Assembly: GCA_944323255.1 (NCBI GenBank)
Contig: CALURU010000003.1
Location: forward strand, 78,234-142,233
DNA: 64,000 nucleotides
Source: Candidatus Gastranaerophilales bacterium
GTDB taxonomy: Bacteria; Cyanobacteriota; Vampirovibrionia; Gastranaerophilales; Gastranaerophilaceae
Direction: 5' to 3'
In this document: piece by piece, positions 1-8,914 of the stretch
How positions within the stretch are numbered: the stretch's first letter is position 1
Layout: every line of letters starts with the position of its first letter
The notes under the pieces: model-generated
Told to the model about the DNA's origin: nothing
Databases searched by the model: none
Seen by the model: only the letters and a program-made list of their open reading frames with translations
Translations under genes and position numbers: made by a program

Positions 1-133
1 CTTCTGTCAGGAATTTAATAGATTGATATGCCCAGTGATTTTCGTTCATATCAGAATAAAAAGCGTGTGCAGGATTGTTGAGCATTAACGCAATGCCTAA
101 TGCAAACACTCCCTTTAATAAATTTTTGAACAT
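1..133 (-). CDS. SLH-domain exported protein, N-terminal 44 codons only
   Basis: The reading frame starts at an ATG at 131-133 (complement) and runs off the left edge of the window. A strong AAGGAGGA ribosome binding site lies 6-7 bases upstream. Residues 1-24 form a signal peptide: positively charged MFKNLLKG, a hydrophobic core, and a cleavage site after NPAHA. The mature start, FYSDMNENHWAYQSIKFLTE, matches the opening of an S-layer homology domain (F-x-D-[VM]-x-x-x-H-W-A-x-x-[AS]-I). In Cyanobacteria and relatives such an N-terminal SLH domain usually anchors an outer-membrane porin (OprB/SOM type) to peptidoglycan-linked polymer. Only the SLH start is visible, so porin versus other SLH protein cannot be decided. 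Confidence 0.75.
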   Translation of the reverse strand, partial: MFKNLLKGVFALGIALMLNNPAHAFYSDMNENHWAYQSIKFLTE

Positions 134-239
134 TAAGAGTCCTCCTTATCATATCTCCTGTTATTTTATACTATCTTAAATAAGCAGTTATTGCAACGAA
201 TATAGAAGAGTTTTAACAATTCTACATAATCTTTTTTGA

Positions 240-245
240 TATAAT
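240..245 (+). promoter_or_regulatory. -10 box (TATAAT) deciding the start of the GH77-like gene
   Basis: A perfect TATAAT lies one base before an in-frame ATG at 247. Transcription from it would begin at about 252, so that ATG would not be in the message and the ATG at 298 is the likely start. No clear -35 box is seen at the usual distance. Confidence 0.5.
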
Positions 246-297
246 AATGATAGCAAAATTTTTTTTTACGTGTTTTAATATCATCGGGTGTGATTGT

Positions 298-2085
298 ATG
301 CAGATAAGTCCGATATCAGGAATAAATTTTGAACGACGGTTGAAAAGACGTGAAGAAGCCGAATATAGTGATGTCCTAAATCAGGGCAGAAATGTTTGTA
401 TTGGCGAAAATTCTATTGGCAAAAAGAATATACTGATAGTTCCGGCTTCATCTCTGCCGAACAAAACCGGCGTTGGCAGTTTGGATTCACCCCAGAGCCG
501 TGATTTTTTTGACTTTGCCCGCAAATACTGGGGTATTGATGAGATTCAAATTCTTCCTGTAGGACAATATCCGGAGTATAAAGGGCAGTATCCGTTTTAT
601 TCCGGCACTTCCTTGGATTTAGGAAGTCAGGTTATTAATATTGACAAGTATGTGCCAAAGGAAGATTTTGATGAAATCGTAAAACAAAATGCAGTAAAAG
701 ACCGTGTGAATTTTTCGAATGTTGTTGGCAGGAATTCTGCGCAAGAGAAAGTCTTAAAGAAACTTTTTGAAAGCGGAAAATACCAGAATGAGCTTGAAGC
801 TTTCAAACTGGAAAATCGTCAGAGACTTGAACCTAAGGCACTTTATCAGGCGCTCGGAGAGCTGAATAATTCTTTCGATTACAAGAACTGGAATGATACG
901 GATAAAAATCTGTACGACCGCTCTGTTGTGAGCGAAAAAGAATTTAATGCAAGATTGGAAGAAGTTAAAAAATTGAAAAATTCTGAAATGGATTTTTACT
1001 ATTTTAAACAATATCTTGCGGAAGATAGTTTAAAAAAAGCGCATCAGGAATTAAATAAAAAAGGGCTGAAATTAGACGGCGATATGCTCTGTGGTTTTTC
1101 ACGGGACGAAGTTTGGTCTCATCCGAAAGCCTTTATACCTGATACCCAAATCGGCTGGAGCCTGCCAGCTCTGGATCTTCATTCCAAAGAAGGTCAGGAA
1201 CTATTGAGGGAGAAGGTTAGATTTTTTGCTCAAAGATATGACGGAATCCGAATTGATGCATCGTGGACATACGCTAACCAGCCGCAGATTAATGATGGAA
1301 AACTTATAAAAAGAGTTGATTACGAAGATAAAATATTAAAAATAATTGATGATGAGTTTAAAAAGGTAAAGGGCAGCAATTATGATTCAAAAAATATAAT
1401 GCATGAGTTTGCTGCAAATATTGATGATTTTAATATTTTTAATGGTTTTGAACTCAAACCGTATCTAAAAGATCGTGTTAAAATTTATACCTCGGATTAT
1501 CTTTCTGATGATTGGGGAACAAATAAAAGCTTTCTTGAAAGAGGGTGGGATAAAAACGGCTTCATACTTGGAGCTAGAAATCATGATTCCGGCAAGATTC
1601 AGGTGAGTGACGTGCAGGTAAAAACGTTAAGTGAAATACTTAAAATTCCGCCTGAAAAACTCGAAAATCCTAAAGAGTTTACAAAGGCAAAACTTGCAGA
1701 GCCGATGAGCGCCAAATATAACATGATTTATTTTGCAGATGCTCTGAATATAAATAAGCAATTTCAAGGCAACAGCGACAAAACCCTGAATTATACAACA
1801 CTTATTCCGCTTGATTATCAGGATAAATACTTTTCTTCGCTGACTAATGGTGAGGGATATAACCCGATGGACGCTCTGGAAAAATCATTTAAGGCAAAGG
1901 GACTGGATAAGACAGAACCGGAACTATACAAGAAAATAGTCAAGTTTCGGAACATTCTGGAAAAGCCGGAGACAATCACCGGAAAATTAGCAAAGATCGG
2001 TCTAAGTATAGCAGCTGCGGGGCTTATGCTGTATGGATGCTTAAAATGCCATAAAAAAAGTTCTCTAAAAAATTCTTATTTGTAA
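298..2085 (+). CDS. Divergent GH77 (4-alpha-glucanotransferase-like) protein with C-terminal membrane anchor
   Basis: About 595 residues from the ATG at 298; an upstream in-frame ATG at 247 abuts a -10 box and is unlikely to be used. The body resembles amylomaltase/MalQ. It has an N-terminal LPNKTGVGSL-type segment, a substrate-loop region with PFYSGTS, and the nucleophile region YDGIRIDASW (RIDH in classic MalQ). Later come a glutamate in IMHEFAANID and an aspartate in GARNHDSG, in the places of the MalQ ED(L)G and THDN motifs. The surroundings of these residues differ strongly from the canonical paralogue at 43392-45260, so the activity may have changed. The N-terminus MQISPISGINF shares a leader style with other lineage-type proteins here. 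The last 35 residues hold one hydrophobic helix followed by a basic tail. Family membership is fairly sure; the reaction is inferred. Confidence 0.65.
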   Translation: MQISPISGINFERRLKRREEAEYSDVLNQGRNVCIGENSIGKKNILIVPASSLPNKTGVGSLDSPQSRDFFDFARKYWGIDEIQILPVGQYPEYKGQYPFYSGTSLDLGSQVINIDKYVPKEDFDEIVKQNAVKDRVNFSNVVGRNSAQEKVLKKLFESGKYQNELEAFKLENRQRLEPKALYQALGELNNSFDYKNWNDTDKNLYDRSVVSEKEFNARLEEVKKLKNSEMDFYYFKQYLAEDSLKKAHQELNKKGLKLDGDMLCGFSRDEVWSHPKAFIPDTQIGWSLPALDLHSKEGQELLREKVRFFAQRYDGIRIDASWTYANQPQINDGKLIKRVDYEDKILKIIDDEFKKVKGSNYDSKNIMHEFAANIDDFNIFNGFELKPYLKDRVKIYTSDYLSDDWGTNKSFLERGWDKNGFILGARNHDSGKIQVSDVQVKTLSEILKIPPEKLENPKEFTKAKLAEPMSAKYNMIYFADALNINKQFQGNSDKTLNYTTLIPLDYQDKYFSSLTNGEGYNPMDALEKSFKAKGLDKTEPELYKKIVKFRNILEKPETITGKLAKIGLSIAAAGLMLYGCLKCHKKSSLKNSYL

Positions 2086-2168
2086 GTTCTTTACAATTAA
2101 AATTTTTTGGTTAAAATAAAAGAACACCTCTGTAGTGGGGAGGAAGTACATTACCCGAAAGGAAAAAT

Positions 2169-2333
2169 ATGATTAGCAAAATTTCGCCTGTACTGGCTCG
2201 TTTTGTCAGCAGTTCAGGTCACACAAATCCGATGAAAAAGAATCTCAAATTCAAATTTAATGCAAAATTACAGGAATCTCGCAATAATTTGTTTAATTTT
2301 ACGAGAGACAATATAGGTAATATTAAATTTTAG
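2169..2333 (+). CDS. Small basic protein, 54 residues, unknown
   Basis: The frame opens with ATG after an AAAGGAAAAAT ribosome binding site and closes with TAG at 2331-2333. The product is basic (many K/R/N) and starts MISKISPVLARF, resembling the MQISPISGINF start of the preceding GH77-like protein, about 80 bases upstream. A second part, NLKFKFNAKLQ, repeats the aromatic/lysine pattern. It has no cysteines, membrane segment or domain I recognise. It could be co-transcribed with the GH77-like gene or be a remnant leader of a lost gene. The good ribosome site and leader-like N-terminus argue for a real gene. Confidence 0.4.
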   Translation: MISKISPVLARFVSSSGHTNPMKKNLKFKFNAKLQESRNNLFNFTRDNIGNIKF

Positions 2334-2336
2334 GAT

Positions 2337-3206
2337 TTAATATTCGCCTCTGACTCTTGCGAATTTTGTGTTGGCATAAAAGTATTTCAAAATCTGATAT
2401 GCATTGTATCCTCTTTTGGCGAGGTTGTTAGCCCCGTATTGGCTCATACCTACGCCATGCCCGTTCTTTTTTATACCATCGTCAAATGACGGAACTGATT
2501 TCAAAAACGGTAAGTCGGCAGACCAGACTTGCCCCCCGGTTTTGGTTTTGCCTCCTGCGGAGGCAGAATAATATGCGGGAACAATTTTTCCCTGACAAAC
2601 AAGTACAATTCCTGTAGTCTCTTCTACAGCATCGTTAGTATTACTTTTTTCAGCGCTGGCGCCGCCGTATGCCTGATCTTCCGGTGTGTCTTTAAGGTCA
2701 TATCCGTATTTCGCACGTTTACCTCTGTTGGCTATGGCGTAACTTCTTGCAGCTATTGCTTGTGCTTTGTGAGCTTCGTGCTCCCAGCTTGATGGCATCT
2801 CTGACGGAACAACACCTCTTAGATATTTTTCAAGCGGAATATCATTTATTACAGTTAAGCCCAGACCATCATTAATTATTTTGAAATTCCCCCGATACCA
2901 TTTGCGTTTTACGCTCAAAAACCCGTTTTCTTCAGGCTTAATTATTATTTTGTCGGCACGCATCTTATTCCATTGACCATCAACTTTTATTGCAATAACA
3001 CCACGGTACGGTTTCATTTCGTATCCCTTCATTTTTTCCATAACAAAAATTAATTTGTTAGTGTCGCAGTTTATTACTTCGGCTTTTGTGGAAGCTCCGA
3101 TAAAAGTTTTATTCACCTGGGTTTGCAAACCTATTTTGATAGCAAAACACGGGCTGCACATTGCTATTAGTGTAAAAAATAATAATAAACCTCTTCTCAT
3201 CCCCAT
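2337..3206 (-). CDS. SpoIID/LytB-domain protein (peptidoglycan-acting or amidase-enhancer type)
   Basis: About 289 residues. Residues 1-22 are a signal sequence ending in CFA, so the protein acts in the periplasm. The C-terminal two thirds is a SpoIID domain with the family motifs IPLEKYLRGVVPSEMPSSW, AHKAQAIAARSYA, ASAGGKT and GHGVGMSQYGA. In spore formers SpoIID is a lytic transglycosylase acting on denuded glycan; in non-sporulating diderms and Cyanobacteria homologues act with or as amidase enhancers in wall turnover. The conserved glutamate of VPSEMP, the catalytic acid of SpoIID, is present. The frame could begin at a GTG at 3221, but a perfect TATAAT overlaps it (3213-3218), so the ATG at 3206 is preferred and the message would be nearly leaderless. 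Confidence 0.85.
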   Translation of the reverse strand: MGMRRGLLLFFTLIAMCSPCFAIKIGLQTQVNKTFIGASTKAEVINCDTNKLIFVMEKMKGYEMKPYRGVIAIKVDGQWNKMRADKIIIKPEENGFLSVKRKWYRGNFKIINDGLGLTVINDIPLEKYLRGVVPSEMPSSWEHEAHKAQAIAARSYAIANRGKRAKYGYDLKDTPEDQAYGGASAEKSNTNDAVEETTGIVLVCQGKIVPAYYSASAGGKTKTGGQVWSADLPFLKSVPSFDDGIKKNGHGVGMSQYGANNLAKRGYNAYQILKYFYANTKFARVRGEY

Positions 3207-3212
3207 AAAAAT

Positions 3213-3218
3213 ATTATA
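3213..3218 (-). promoter_or_regulatory. -10 box for the SpoIID-domain gene
   Basis: TATAAT on the minus strand ends six bases before the ATG at 3206, so the expected transcription start coincides with the start codon and the mRNA would be leaderless or nearly so. Confidence 0.45.
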
Positions 3219-3283
3219 CACCAGAAAATAATAGTTGAATAGTTAGTGTGTGAAGGATGATGGGTAAATAGTAATATATAATA

Positions 3284-3940
3284 TTATTTTTCAATCAAGC
3301 GGATTCTTGTGTCTGAATAATATTCTTTATTAATCTGATTCATATTTTCTACTCTCTGAATTTTATTATCAAGTTCGGCATTGGGACTTTTTTGTGAAGC
3401 CAGTTTTAAATATTTTAAGGCAGCTTCTGTATCACCAAATTTTTCATAAATATCACCGATTTTGTACAAAGTATCATAATGTCCCTGATAACCTTTTTTG
3501 TATGCTGCCTGATACATTTTTAGAGCTCTTTTGTACAATTCTCTTTTGTAATAAAATTCTCCGAGCCTGAAGAAAGGTTCAGGCTGCATCTTATCGACTC
3601 CGATTGCAGCATAGAAACAGCCTCTGGCATATCTGTCTTCTCCAATAAGATCATATAAAGTTCCGAGTCTTGTTTTATAAAAAATATTTTCGGGATTTTT
3701 GTTGCAAAGTATTGCATATAGATTTAATGCAGCTGTAACCTCTTCATTTACACTGCCACTCGAGGTTTTTAGAGCCAGATTGTAATAAACTTCGGCTTTA
3801 GTATCAAGTTCTTCTTCCGAAAGCTTGGAATAATCTATCGGAATTTGATAATCTAATTTTCCTTTAAGCGCAGAATGCGAAGGAAGAGTTAAGAATAAGC
3901 ATAAAAATACCGGTATTAATAATTTAATCAACTGTCTCAT
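3284..3940 (-). CDS. Exported TPR-repeat protein
   Basis: 218 residues. The N-terminus MRQLIKLLIPVFLCLF leads a cleavable signal peptide ending near SHSA, so the protein is periplasmic. From about residue 45 it has four or more tetratricopeptide repeats, recognisable by A/G/Y spacing as in LYAILCNKNPENIFYKTRLG, YKRALKMYQAAYKKG and DTEAALKYLKLASQKSPNAE. TPR proteins of this kind scaffold envelope complexes, and no enzyme motif is present. It is transcribed away from the nuo operon, with 81 bases between the start codons holding both promoters. Partner proteins are unknown. Confidence 0.7.
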   Translation of the reverse strand: MRQLIKLLIPVFLCLFLTLPSHSALKGKLDYQIPIDYSKLSEEELDTKAEVYYNLALKTSSGSVNEEVTAALNLYAILCNKNPENIFYKTRLGTLYDLIGEDRYARGCFYAAIGVDKMQPEPFFRLGEFYYKRELYKRALKMYQAAYKKGYQGHYDTLYKIGDIYEKFGDTEAALKYLKLASQKSPNAELDNKIQRVENMNQINKEYYSDTRIRLIEK

Positions 3941-4021
3941 ATAATTTATCTTAACATTGTATAATAATATCTATTATATCAGATAATTTTTTAGTAGAAT
4001 ATAAAAAGAGGGTGCCAGTTC

Positions 4022-4378
4022 GTGAAAGAATTTGTATGTTTAGCAGTGTTTATAATCTTAGCTGCCTTGTTTGCAATAGCAATGGTGGCAGCAGGTTTTA
4101 TCTGCCAGTACAAAAAAAACACCCCGGTCAAAAATTCTATATATGAATGCGGGATTAAGCCGGTTAATGATGCCAGAATCCGGTTTGATATACGGTATTT
4201 TAATTATGCGGTTATGTTTTTAATCTTTGATATAGAAACAATCTTTCTGTATCCGTTTGCAGTGTTTGTAAATGAACTGGGGCTTTTTGCAATAATAGAG
4301 GCATTCATTTTTGTTGCATTGCTTTTATTTGGGCTTTATTATGCGATTAACAGAAAATTGTTGAGATGGGGGGAGTAG
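4022..4378 (+). CDS. nuoA: Complex I subunit A
   Basis: 118 residues, the family's usual size. The GTG start follows AGAGGGTGCC. It has three membrane helices (about 3-26, 60-80, 86-108). The conserved YECG (41-44) in the first periplasm-facing loop and the acidic FDIE (69-72) in helix 2 are typical of NuoA/NdhC. It sits in the membrane arm at the junction with the hydrophilic arm, near the quinone channel. It is first of an eleven-gene operon and ends one base before nuoB. Confidence 0.95.
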   Translation: MKEFVCLAVFIILAALFAIAMVAAGFICQYKKNTPVKNSIYECGIKPVNDARIRFDIRYFNYAVMFLIFDIETIFLYPFAVFVNELGLFAIIEAFIFVALLLFGLYYAINRKLLRWGE

Positions 4379-4379
4379 T

Positions 4380-4973
4380 ATGGAGGTTAAAAAAGAAATG
4401 TTTACTTCCGGTATTCCCGGTGTCATAGTAACCTCAATAGACTTTGTTCTAAACTGGAGCAGGGCAAATTCCCTTTGGCCTCTTACGTTTGCGACTTCTT
4501 GCTGCGGGATTGAGATGATGCAGACAGTTGCTTCGGATAATGATATTGCTAGGTTCGGTTCTGAAGTGTTTAGAGGCTCTCCAAGACAAGCAGATTTGTT
4601 AATTTGTGCCGGAACAATAACTCACAAAATGGCACCCGTATTACAGCGATTATACGAACAGATGCCGGAGCCCAAGTATGTTATAGCGATGGGAGCTTGT
4701 ACCTGCGGGGGGGGGATGTTTGCCAAAACTTCTTATTCTGTTATAAGAGGTATTGATAAAATTATTCCGGTTGATATTTATCTTCCAATGTGCCCGCCTC
4801 GTCCGGAAGCACTTCTGGATGCTATTAGAAAATTACAGTGTAAAATAAAAAAAGAATCAATTCTTGATAGGCAAGAGTTTGTAAATTCGCATGACTTAAA
4901 ACTTGTTGAGGATGGAGATATTCTGGTGAAAAACGAATTTATAAAAGGAGGTCATCATGATGGATTGGGATAA
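4380..4973 (+). CDS. nuoB: Complex I subunit B (cluster N2)
   Basis: 197 residues. It ligates the terminal 4Fe-4S cluster N2 that hands electrons to quinone. The four ligands are visible: tandem cysteines C41-C42 in TSCCGIEMM, a third at about 107 in GACTCGGG, and C138 in [11 protein letters not shown]. It overlaps nuoC by 17 bases, indicating translational coupling; the GGAGG before the nuoC start lies inside the nuoB coding sequence. The C-terminal 35 residues beyond the conserved fold are variable. Confidence 0.97.
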   Translation: MEVKKEMFTSGIPGVIVTSIDFVLNWSRANSLWPLTFATSCCGIEMMQTVASDNDIARFGSEVFRGSPRQADLLICAGTITHKMAPVLQRLYEQMPEPKYVIAMGACTCGGGMFAKTSYSVIRGIDKIIPVDIYLPMCPPRPEALLDAIRKLQCKIKKESILDRQEFVNSHDLKLVEDGDILVKNEFIKGGHHDGLG

Positions 4974-5394
4974 ATTCAACAAGATTTTTGAGGGTTGCGA
5001 GCTTCTGGGAAATAAAATTCATATAAAATCAAGATTGCATGAAGTTATACAATTTGTGATTGAAAATTATCCTTATGATATTTTGAAAGAAATCATTGCA
5101 ATTCACAATCAGGATGGTACGGTGGAACTTGTTTATCATCTGTATTCTACTGTTGATGAAGAAGATCTTATGATTTCTATTTGTGTAAATGATGAGACAG
5201 ACAGCATTGTTGATATATTTAAGTCTGCAGAGGCTGACGAAAAAGAGATTTTCGATTTATTCGGAATAAAATTTAAAGGTCATGACAATTTAAAAAGGTT
5301 ATATATGCCGGAAAACTGGGATGGTCACCCTTTAAGAAAAGATTATATTCAGGATGATACGAGGTTATGCTGGAATGACGACAACGACTCTTAA
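4957..5394 (+). CDS. nuoC: Complex I subunit C (30 kDa type)
   Basis: 145 residues, slightly shorter than most NuoC/NdhJ. Signature elements are the acidic [15 protein letters not shown] and, near the C-terminus, [14 protein letters not shown]. It binds NuoD in the peripheral arm and helps shape the quinone site. It is separate from NuoD, as in Cyanobacteria, and not fused as in E. coli. It overlaps nuoD by 20 bases. Confidence 0.95.
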   Translation: MMDWDKFNKIFEGCELLGNKIHIKSRLHEVIQFVIENYPYDILKEIIAIHNQDGTVELVYHLYSTVDEEDLMISICVNDETDSIVDIFKSAEADEKEIFDLFGIKFKGHDNLKRLYMPENWDGHPLRKDYIQDDTRLCWNDDNDS

Positions 5395-6466
5395 ACTGAA
5401 TCTTGGTCCGCAGCACCCTTCTACACACGGGGTTTTGAGGCTTATTCTGGAACTCGACGGGGAAAAAATTCTCTCTTGCGAGCCTGATATCGGGTATTTG
5501 CACAGAGGGATGGAAAAAATGGCTGAACAAATGTCATATATTCAGTATCTTCCGACAGTTGACAGGGTGGATTATCTGGCAGGGTTTTTCTATTCGGAGC
5601 TTCTTTGTAGAATAGTTGAGGGAGCTCTTTGTGTGGAACTTCCGGAAAAAGTTCGTGTAATAAGGGTTATGCTTTTGGAGCTTAACCGTATGGCGTCTCA
5701 TATTCTCTGGATTGGAATGTTTCTTATGGATCTTGGGGCGACTTCGCCGTTTTTCTATACTTTTCGTGAGAGGGAGATGATTCTTAGATATTTTGAAAGA
5801 ATTTCCGGTCAGAGGATGATGTATAATTACTTTGTATTCGGCGGAGTAAGAAGAGATATTAATTTTCTTGAAGATGTGGAGGAAATTTTATCAATTTTAC
5901 CTTCCAAACTTGACGATTACGAAAAACTTATTGAAGAGAATCCTATTTTTATCAAAAGAGTTGTAAACAAAGGTGTTTTGGAAAAAGAAACAGCGCTTAA
6001 TTATGCAATAACGGGTGTTAACTTGAGAGCAAGCGGAGTTGATTATGATTACAGAAAACAGGATTATCTCTATAAAGGTTTTGATATCGGAAAAGTTATT
6101 TTGAGAGAAAAAGATTCTATGGCACGATATAGGGCAAGAATTCTGGAAATAAAAGAGAGTATGAAAATTGTTCGTCAGGCGCTTGATTATTTAAAAAAAT
6201 CCTCTCCGCTTGAGCAAAAACTTGTTAATCCGATTAACTTGAAACTTCCTGAGGGCGATTACTATGCAGACATTGAAGCACCAAGAGGTATCGCAAGCTG
6301 TTTTGTCCGCTCAACGGGAGAAAAAGAACCATATAGACTCAAATGGAGAACAGGCTCTTACTATTCAGTGAATCTTTTAAGAAAACTTTTAGTCGGAGAA
6401 TACCTGAATGACGCTATAGCAATTGCGGGATCGCTCGATATAATTTTGCCGGAGGTAGATAAATAA
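5375..6466 (+). CDS. nuoD: Complex I subunit D (49 kDa type)
   Basis: About 363 residues from the ATG at 5375, chosen because GAGG lies ten bases upstream and the protein then begins [19 protein letters not shown]; an in-frame ATG at 5354 would add seven residues. QHPSTHGVLR carries the quinone-site histidines, and LHRGMEKMAE, ELNRMASHILWIG and the C-terminal PRG.....RSTG...PYRLKWRTGS are all family hallmarks. It evolved from the large subunit of NiFe hydrogenase, but the metal-binding cysteines are absent as expected. Together with NuoB and NuoH it forms the quinone pocket. Confidence 0.96.
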   Translation: MTTTTLKLNLGPQHPSTHGVLRLILELDGEKILSCEPDIGYLHRGMEKMAEQMSYIQYLPTVDRVDYLAGFFYSELLCRIVEGALCVELPEKVRVIRVMLLELNRMASHILWIGMFLMDLGATSPFFYTFREREMILRYFERISGQRMMYNYFVFGGVRRDINFLEDVEEILSILPSKLDDYEKLIEENPIFIKRVVNKGVLEKETALNYAITGVNLRASGVDYDYRKQDYLYKGFDIGKVILREKDSMARYRARILEIKESMKIVRQALDYLKKSSPLEQKLVNPINLKLPEGDYYADIEAPRGIASCFVRSTGEKEPYRLKWRTGSYYSVNLLRKLLVGEYLNDAIAIAGSLDIILPEVDK

Positions 6467-7533
6467 TGAATTATCTTTACTTCCTGTACATAGAATTTTT
6501 GCAAAAATATAATATTCCGAAACTTTTCGGAGATATTACGTATTATTTTATACCGTTTTGTATAATTGCAGCGGCGCTTTTGGTGATTGTACTTGCTCTG
6601 GTGCTTGTTGAGAGAAAGTTACTCGGATTTTTCACCCAGAGAAAAGGACCGAACAGGGTCGGCTGGTGGGGGCTTTTGCAAACATTAGCAGATGCTTTCA
6701 AGCTTTTATGCAAGGAAAATATTACACCGGATAAAGCTGACAGATTTCTTTTTAACCTTGCACCTATCCTTGTTTTTGTACCGATGTTTGCGGCGCTCGG
6801 AATAATTCCTTACAGCTCGGAATTTACTTTTGTAAATACAAGTACAAATGTAATTTTATACTTAATTCTTGCTGCGTTTCCTGTTTTGAGTATATTCTTA
6901 GCAGGCTGGGCGAGTAATAACAAGTATTCCCTGTTCGGTGCTGCAAGAAGCATTGCGCAGGTTTTGAGCTATGAACTTCCGATGACTTTTGTAATTTTAT
7001 CTTCCGTAGTTCTCGCATCTTCAATGAATTTAACCGGAATTACTCTTGCGCAGACTTCTAAATTCTGGTTCTTGGGCTGGTTTATTTTCCCGAATATTCT
7101 CGGATTTATCATATTATTTATTTGTATTCTTGCGGAATTGAACCGCTGTCCGTTTGATTTGCCGGAGGCGGAAAGTGAATTGATTTGCGGATACAATACC
7201 GAGTATTCCGGCATGAGATTTGCAATATTTTATCTGAGCGAATACGCTATGCTTTTTGCAAACTCAATGTTTATATCTATTCTTTTCTTAGGCGGATATC
7301 TTTCACCATTCGGTAAATACCTGTTTGGTTCATCTTTCTTAATTTATTTTGAGCAGGCGTTCTGGCTGTTTTTGAAAGCATCGATACTTGTATTTATTAT
7401 GATATGGATAAGAGCTACACTTCCGAGGCTTGCATCGTTTGACCTGTTGAAATTCTCGTGGGTATATCTTCTTCCGCTTTCTATATTGAATCTATTCATT
7501 GTGGTTATGATAAAATTCGCAGGAGGGGGGTAA
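6466..7533 (+). CDS. nuoH: Complex I subunit H (membrane, quinone chamber)
   Basis: 355 residues with about eight membrane helices, shifted by one base from the nuoD stop (one-base overlap). Family marks are VERKLLGFFTQRKGPNRVG, the acidic loop AELNRCPFDLPEAESELI and EYSGMRFAIFYLSEY. It forms the membrane part of the quinone chamber and the start of the ion path (E channel). After it the operon is interrupted by a 160-base spacer of short repeats and a hairpin. Confidence 0.96.
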   Translation: MNYLYFLYIEFLQKYNIPKLFGDITYYFIPFCIIAAALLVIVLALVLVERKLLGFFTQRKGPNRVGWWGLLQTLADAFKLLCKENITPDKADRFLFNLAPILVFVPMFAALGIIPYSSEFTFVNTSTNVILYLILAAFPVLSIFLAGWASNNKYSLFGAARSIAQVLSYELPMTFVILSSVVLASSMNLTGITLAQTSKFWFLGWFIFPNILGFIILFICILAELNRCPFDLPEAESELICGYNTEYSGMRFAIFYLSEYAMLFANSMFISILFLGGYLSPFGKYLFGSSFLIYFEQAFWLFLKASILVFIMIWIRATLPRLASFDLLKFSWVYLLPLSILNLFIVVMIKFAGGG

Positions 7534-7693
7534 ATGTATAATCGGTGAAGGGTGAGGTGTGAAGAGTGAAGGGAACATTAAAAATGTAGTAAATTGTAGG
7601 TCAATGACTGAGTGGTTAAGTGACTAAGAAAAAGTAGGTTGGGCATACTTGCCCGACAATAACCTAAAAACAGTAATAATTAAATGAGGGTAA
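7534..7693. repeat. Spacer of GTGAAGGGTGA/TGACTGAG-type repeats plus a GTTGGGC hairpin
   Basis: Inside the nuo operon, between nuoH and nuoI. Bases 7543-7572 are G-rich degenerate heptamers (GTGAAGGGTGAGGTGTGAAG). Bases 7603-7629 hold octamer units TGACTGAG/TGACTAAG. Bases 7634-7662 form the hairpin element GTAGGTTGGGCATACTTGCC. All three recur elsewhere in the window. No open frame is seen. Confidence 0.7.
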
Positions 7694-8071
7694 ATGTTAA
7701 TAAAAGGAACTATAAATTTATTTAAAGGTTTGTTTGTCGTTTTTAAACATTTGTTTAAGCGTCCGGTTACTCTTGAGTATCCGGAGAAGAGACGGGTTTT
7801 GAATGATGTTTTTAGAGGTAAGCCTTCTGTAAACGGCTGTGTAGGCTGCGGAATTTGCCAGAAAGTTTGTCCGACAGGCGCTATAAGTTTTTCTAAAGAT
7901 GAAAACGGAAAAGTTATTGAATACAAATTTGATTTAAAAAAATGTATAATTTGCGGTAACTGTTCTTTTTACTGCCCGAAAGGCGCAATTAAGATGACAA
8001 GAGAGTACGAACTTGCGACAGATAATGTAAATAATTTGACTCTCAAATACAAAGGAGGCAATAATGATTGA
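7694..8071 (+). CDS. nuoI: Complex I subunit I (two 4Fe-4S ferredoxin-like)
   Basis: 125 residues, shorter than most NuoI (about 160-180). Both 4Fe-4S motifs are intact: CVGCGICQKVCP (cysteines 49, 52, 55, 59) and CIICGNCSFYCP (84, 87, 90, 94), giving clusters N6a and N6b. The N-terminal amphipathic helix (LFKGLFVVFKHLF) attaches it to the membrane arm. In an enzyme without NuoE/F/G it is the likely entry point for electrons from ferredoxin. The ATG follows GAGGG; the 3' end overlaps nuoJ by eight bases. Confidence 0.95.
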   Translation: MLIKGTINLFKGLFVVFKHLFKRPVTLEYPEKRRVLNDVFRGKPSVNGCVGCGICQKVCPTGAISFSKDENGKVIEYKFDLKKCIICGNCSFYCPKGAIKMTREYELATDNVNNLTLKYKGGNND

Positions 8072-8609
8072 TAATCCAATAATTTTTTATTCGGCTTCCA
8101 TATTTATAATCTTGTTTGCGCTTTTAAGTCTGTTTGCAAAAAATGTCGTTTATTCGCTTCTATCTTCAATAGTAGTTTTCTTCTTCGGTGCATTGTTCTT
8201 CTACGTTTTAGGTTCAGAATATAATGCAATAATTCAGGCAGCAATATACGGTTTTGCGGTTCCGATTCTTATAGGACTTTCAATAATGTTTGGCGGAGGA
8301 AAATCAAATAACAGGACTAAGCGCACTCTTTCCTGGTATTTGCCTCTGTTTGCGGGAATCTTTATCCTCGCATTTATTTATCTTATCTTAATGTCATTTG
8401 TAATAGTACCTGACACTTTTAATATATCCGGCAGTTTTCAGGTGAATGCATTTGATACAATAAGAACTTTTGCAAGAGCTTTGTTTGTAGATTATGTCTG
8501 GGCGTTTGAACTTGTATCACTTTTGCTTACAATAGTTATTGCAGGTTTGGGAATGCTCAGGGGAACTAAACATAGAGGGCTTAGAAACAGCAGAGGAGGT
8601 GAAAAATAA
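8064..8609 (+). CDS. nuoJ: Complex I subunit J
   Basis: 181 residues with five membrane helices. It has the NuoJ pattern of a glycine-rich third helix with a pi-bulge region (AAIYGFAVPILIGLSIMF). GGAGG precedes the ATG, within the nuoI end. The stop overlaps the nuoK start by one base. It sits next to the quinone module in the membrane arm and links redox chemistry to pumping. Confidence 0.93.
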   Translation: MIDNPIIFYSASIFIILFALLSLFAKNVVYSLLSSIVVFFFGALFFYVLGSEYNAIIQAAIYGFAVPILIGLSIMFGGGKSNNRTKRTLSWYLPLFAGIFILAFIYLILMSFVIVPDTFNISGSFQVNAFDTIRTFARALFVDYVWAFELVSLLLTIVIAGLGMLRGTKHRGLRNSRGGEK

Positions 8610-8914
8610 TGGAAATAACTATGTATCATTATTTATTTATAGGGCTTCTTTTGTTTTTAATAGGGCTTTTGGGCTCGACTCTTGTAAAAAACGTCATTAA
8701 AGTTTTAATCTCAATAGAAATCATGCTTTTGGGTGTAAATATTAATTTTATAACTTTTGCGGCATTCTGCGATAATATTAATTTTGAAGGTTATATAATA
8801 TCATTATTTTACGTAGGATTAGGTGCGGTAGAACTCGCTGTTGCACTGTATCTTTTCTATCTAATGTATCAGAAAAAGGAGAGTGATTGTATTGAGAGAT
8901 TTAATGAGTTGTAG
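8609..8914 (+). CDS. nuoK: Complex I subunit K (MrpC-like)
   Basis: 101 residues, three membrane helices, normal length. It carries membrane glutamates in SIEIMLLGVNINFI and VGLGAVELAVALYLF, the two conserved acidic residues of the E channel. A GAGGTG ribosome site lies in the nuoJ end. A 197-base repeat spacer follows before nuoL. Confidence 0.95.
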   Translation: MEITMYHYLFIGLLLFLIGLLGSTLVKNVIKVLISIEIMLLGVNINFITFAAFCDNINFEGYIISLFYVGLGAVELAVALYLFYLMYQKKESDCIERFNEL

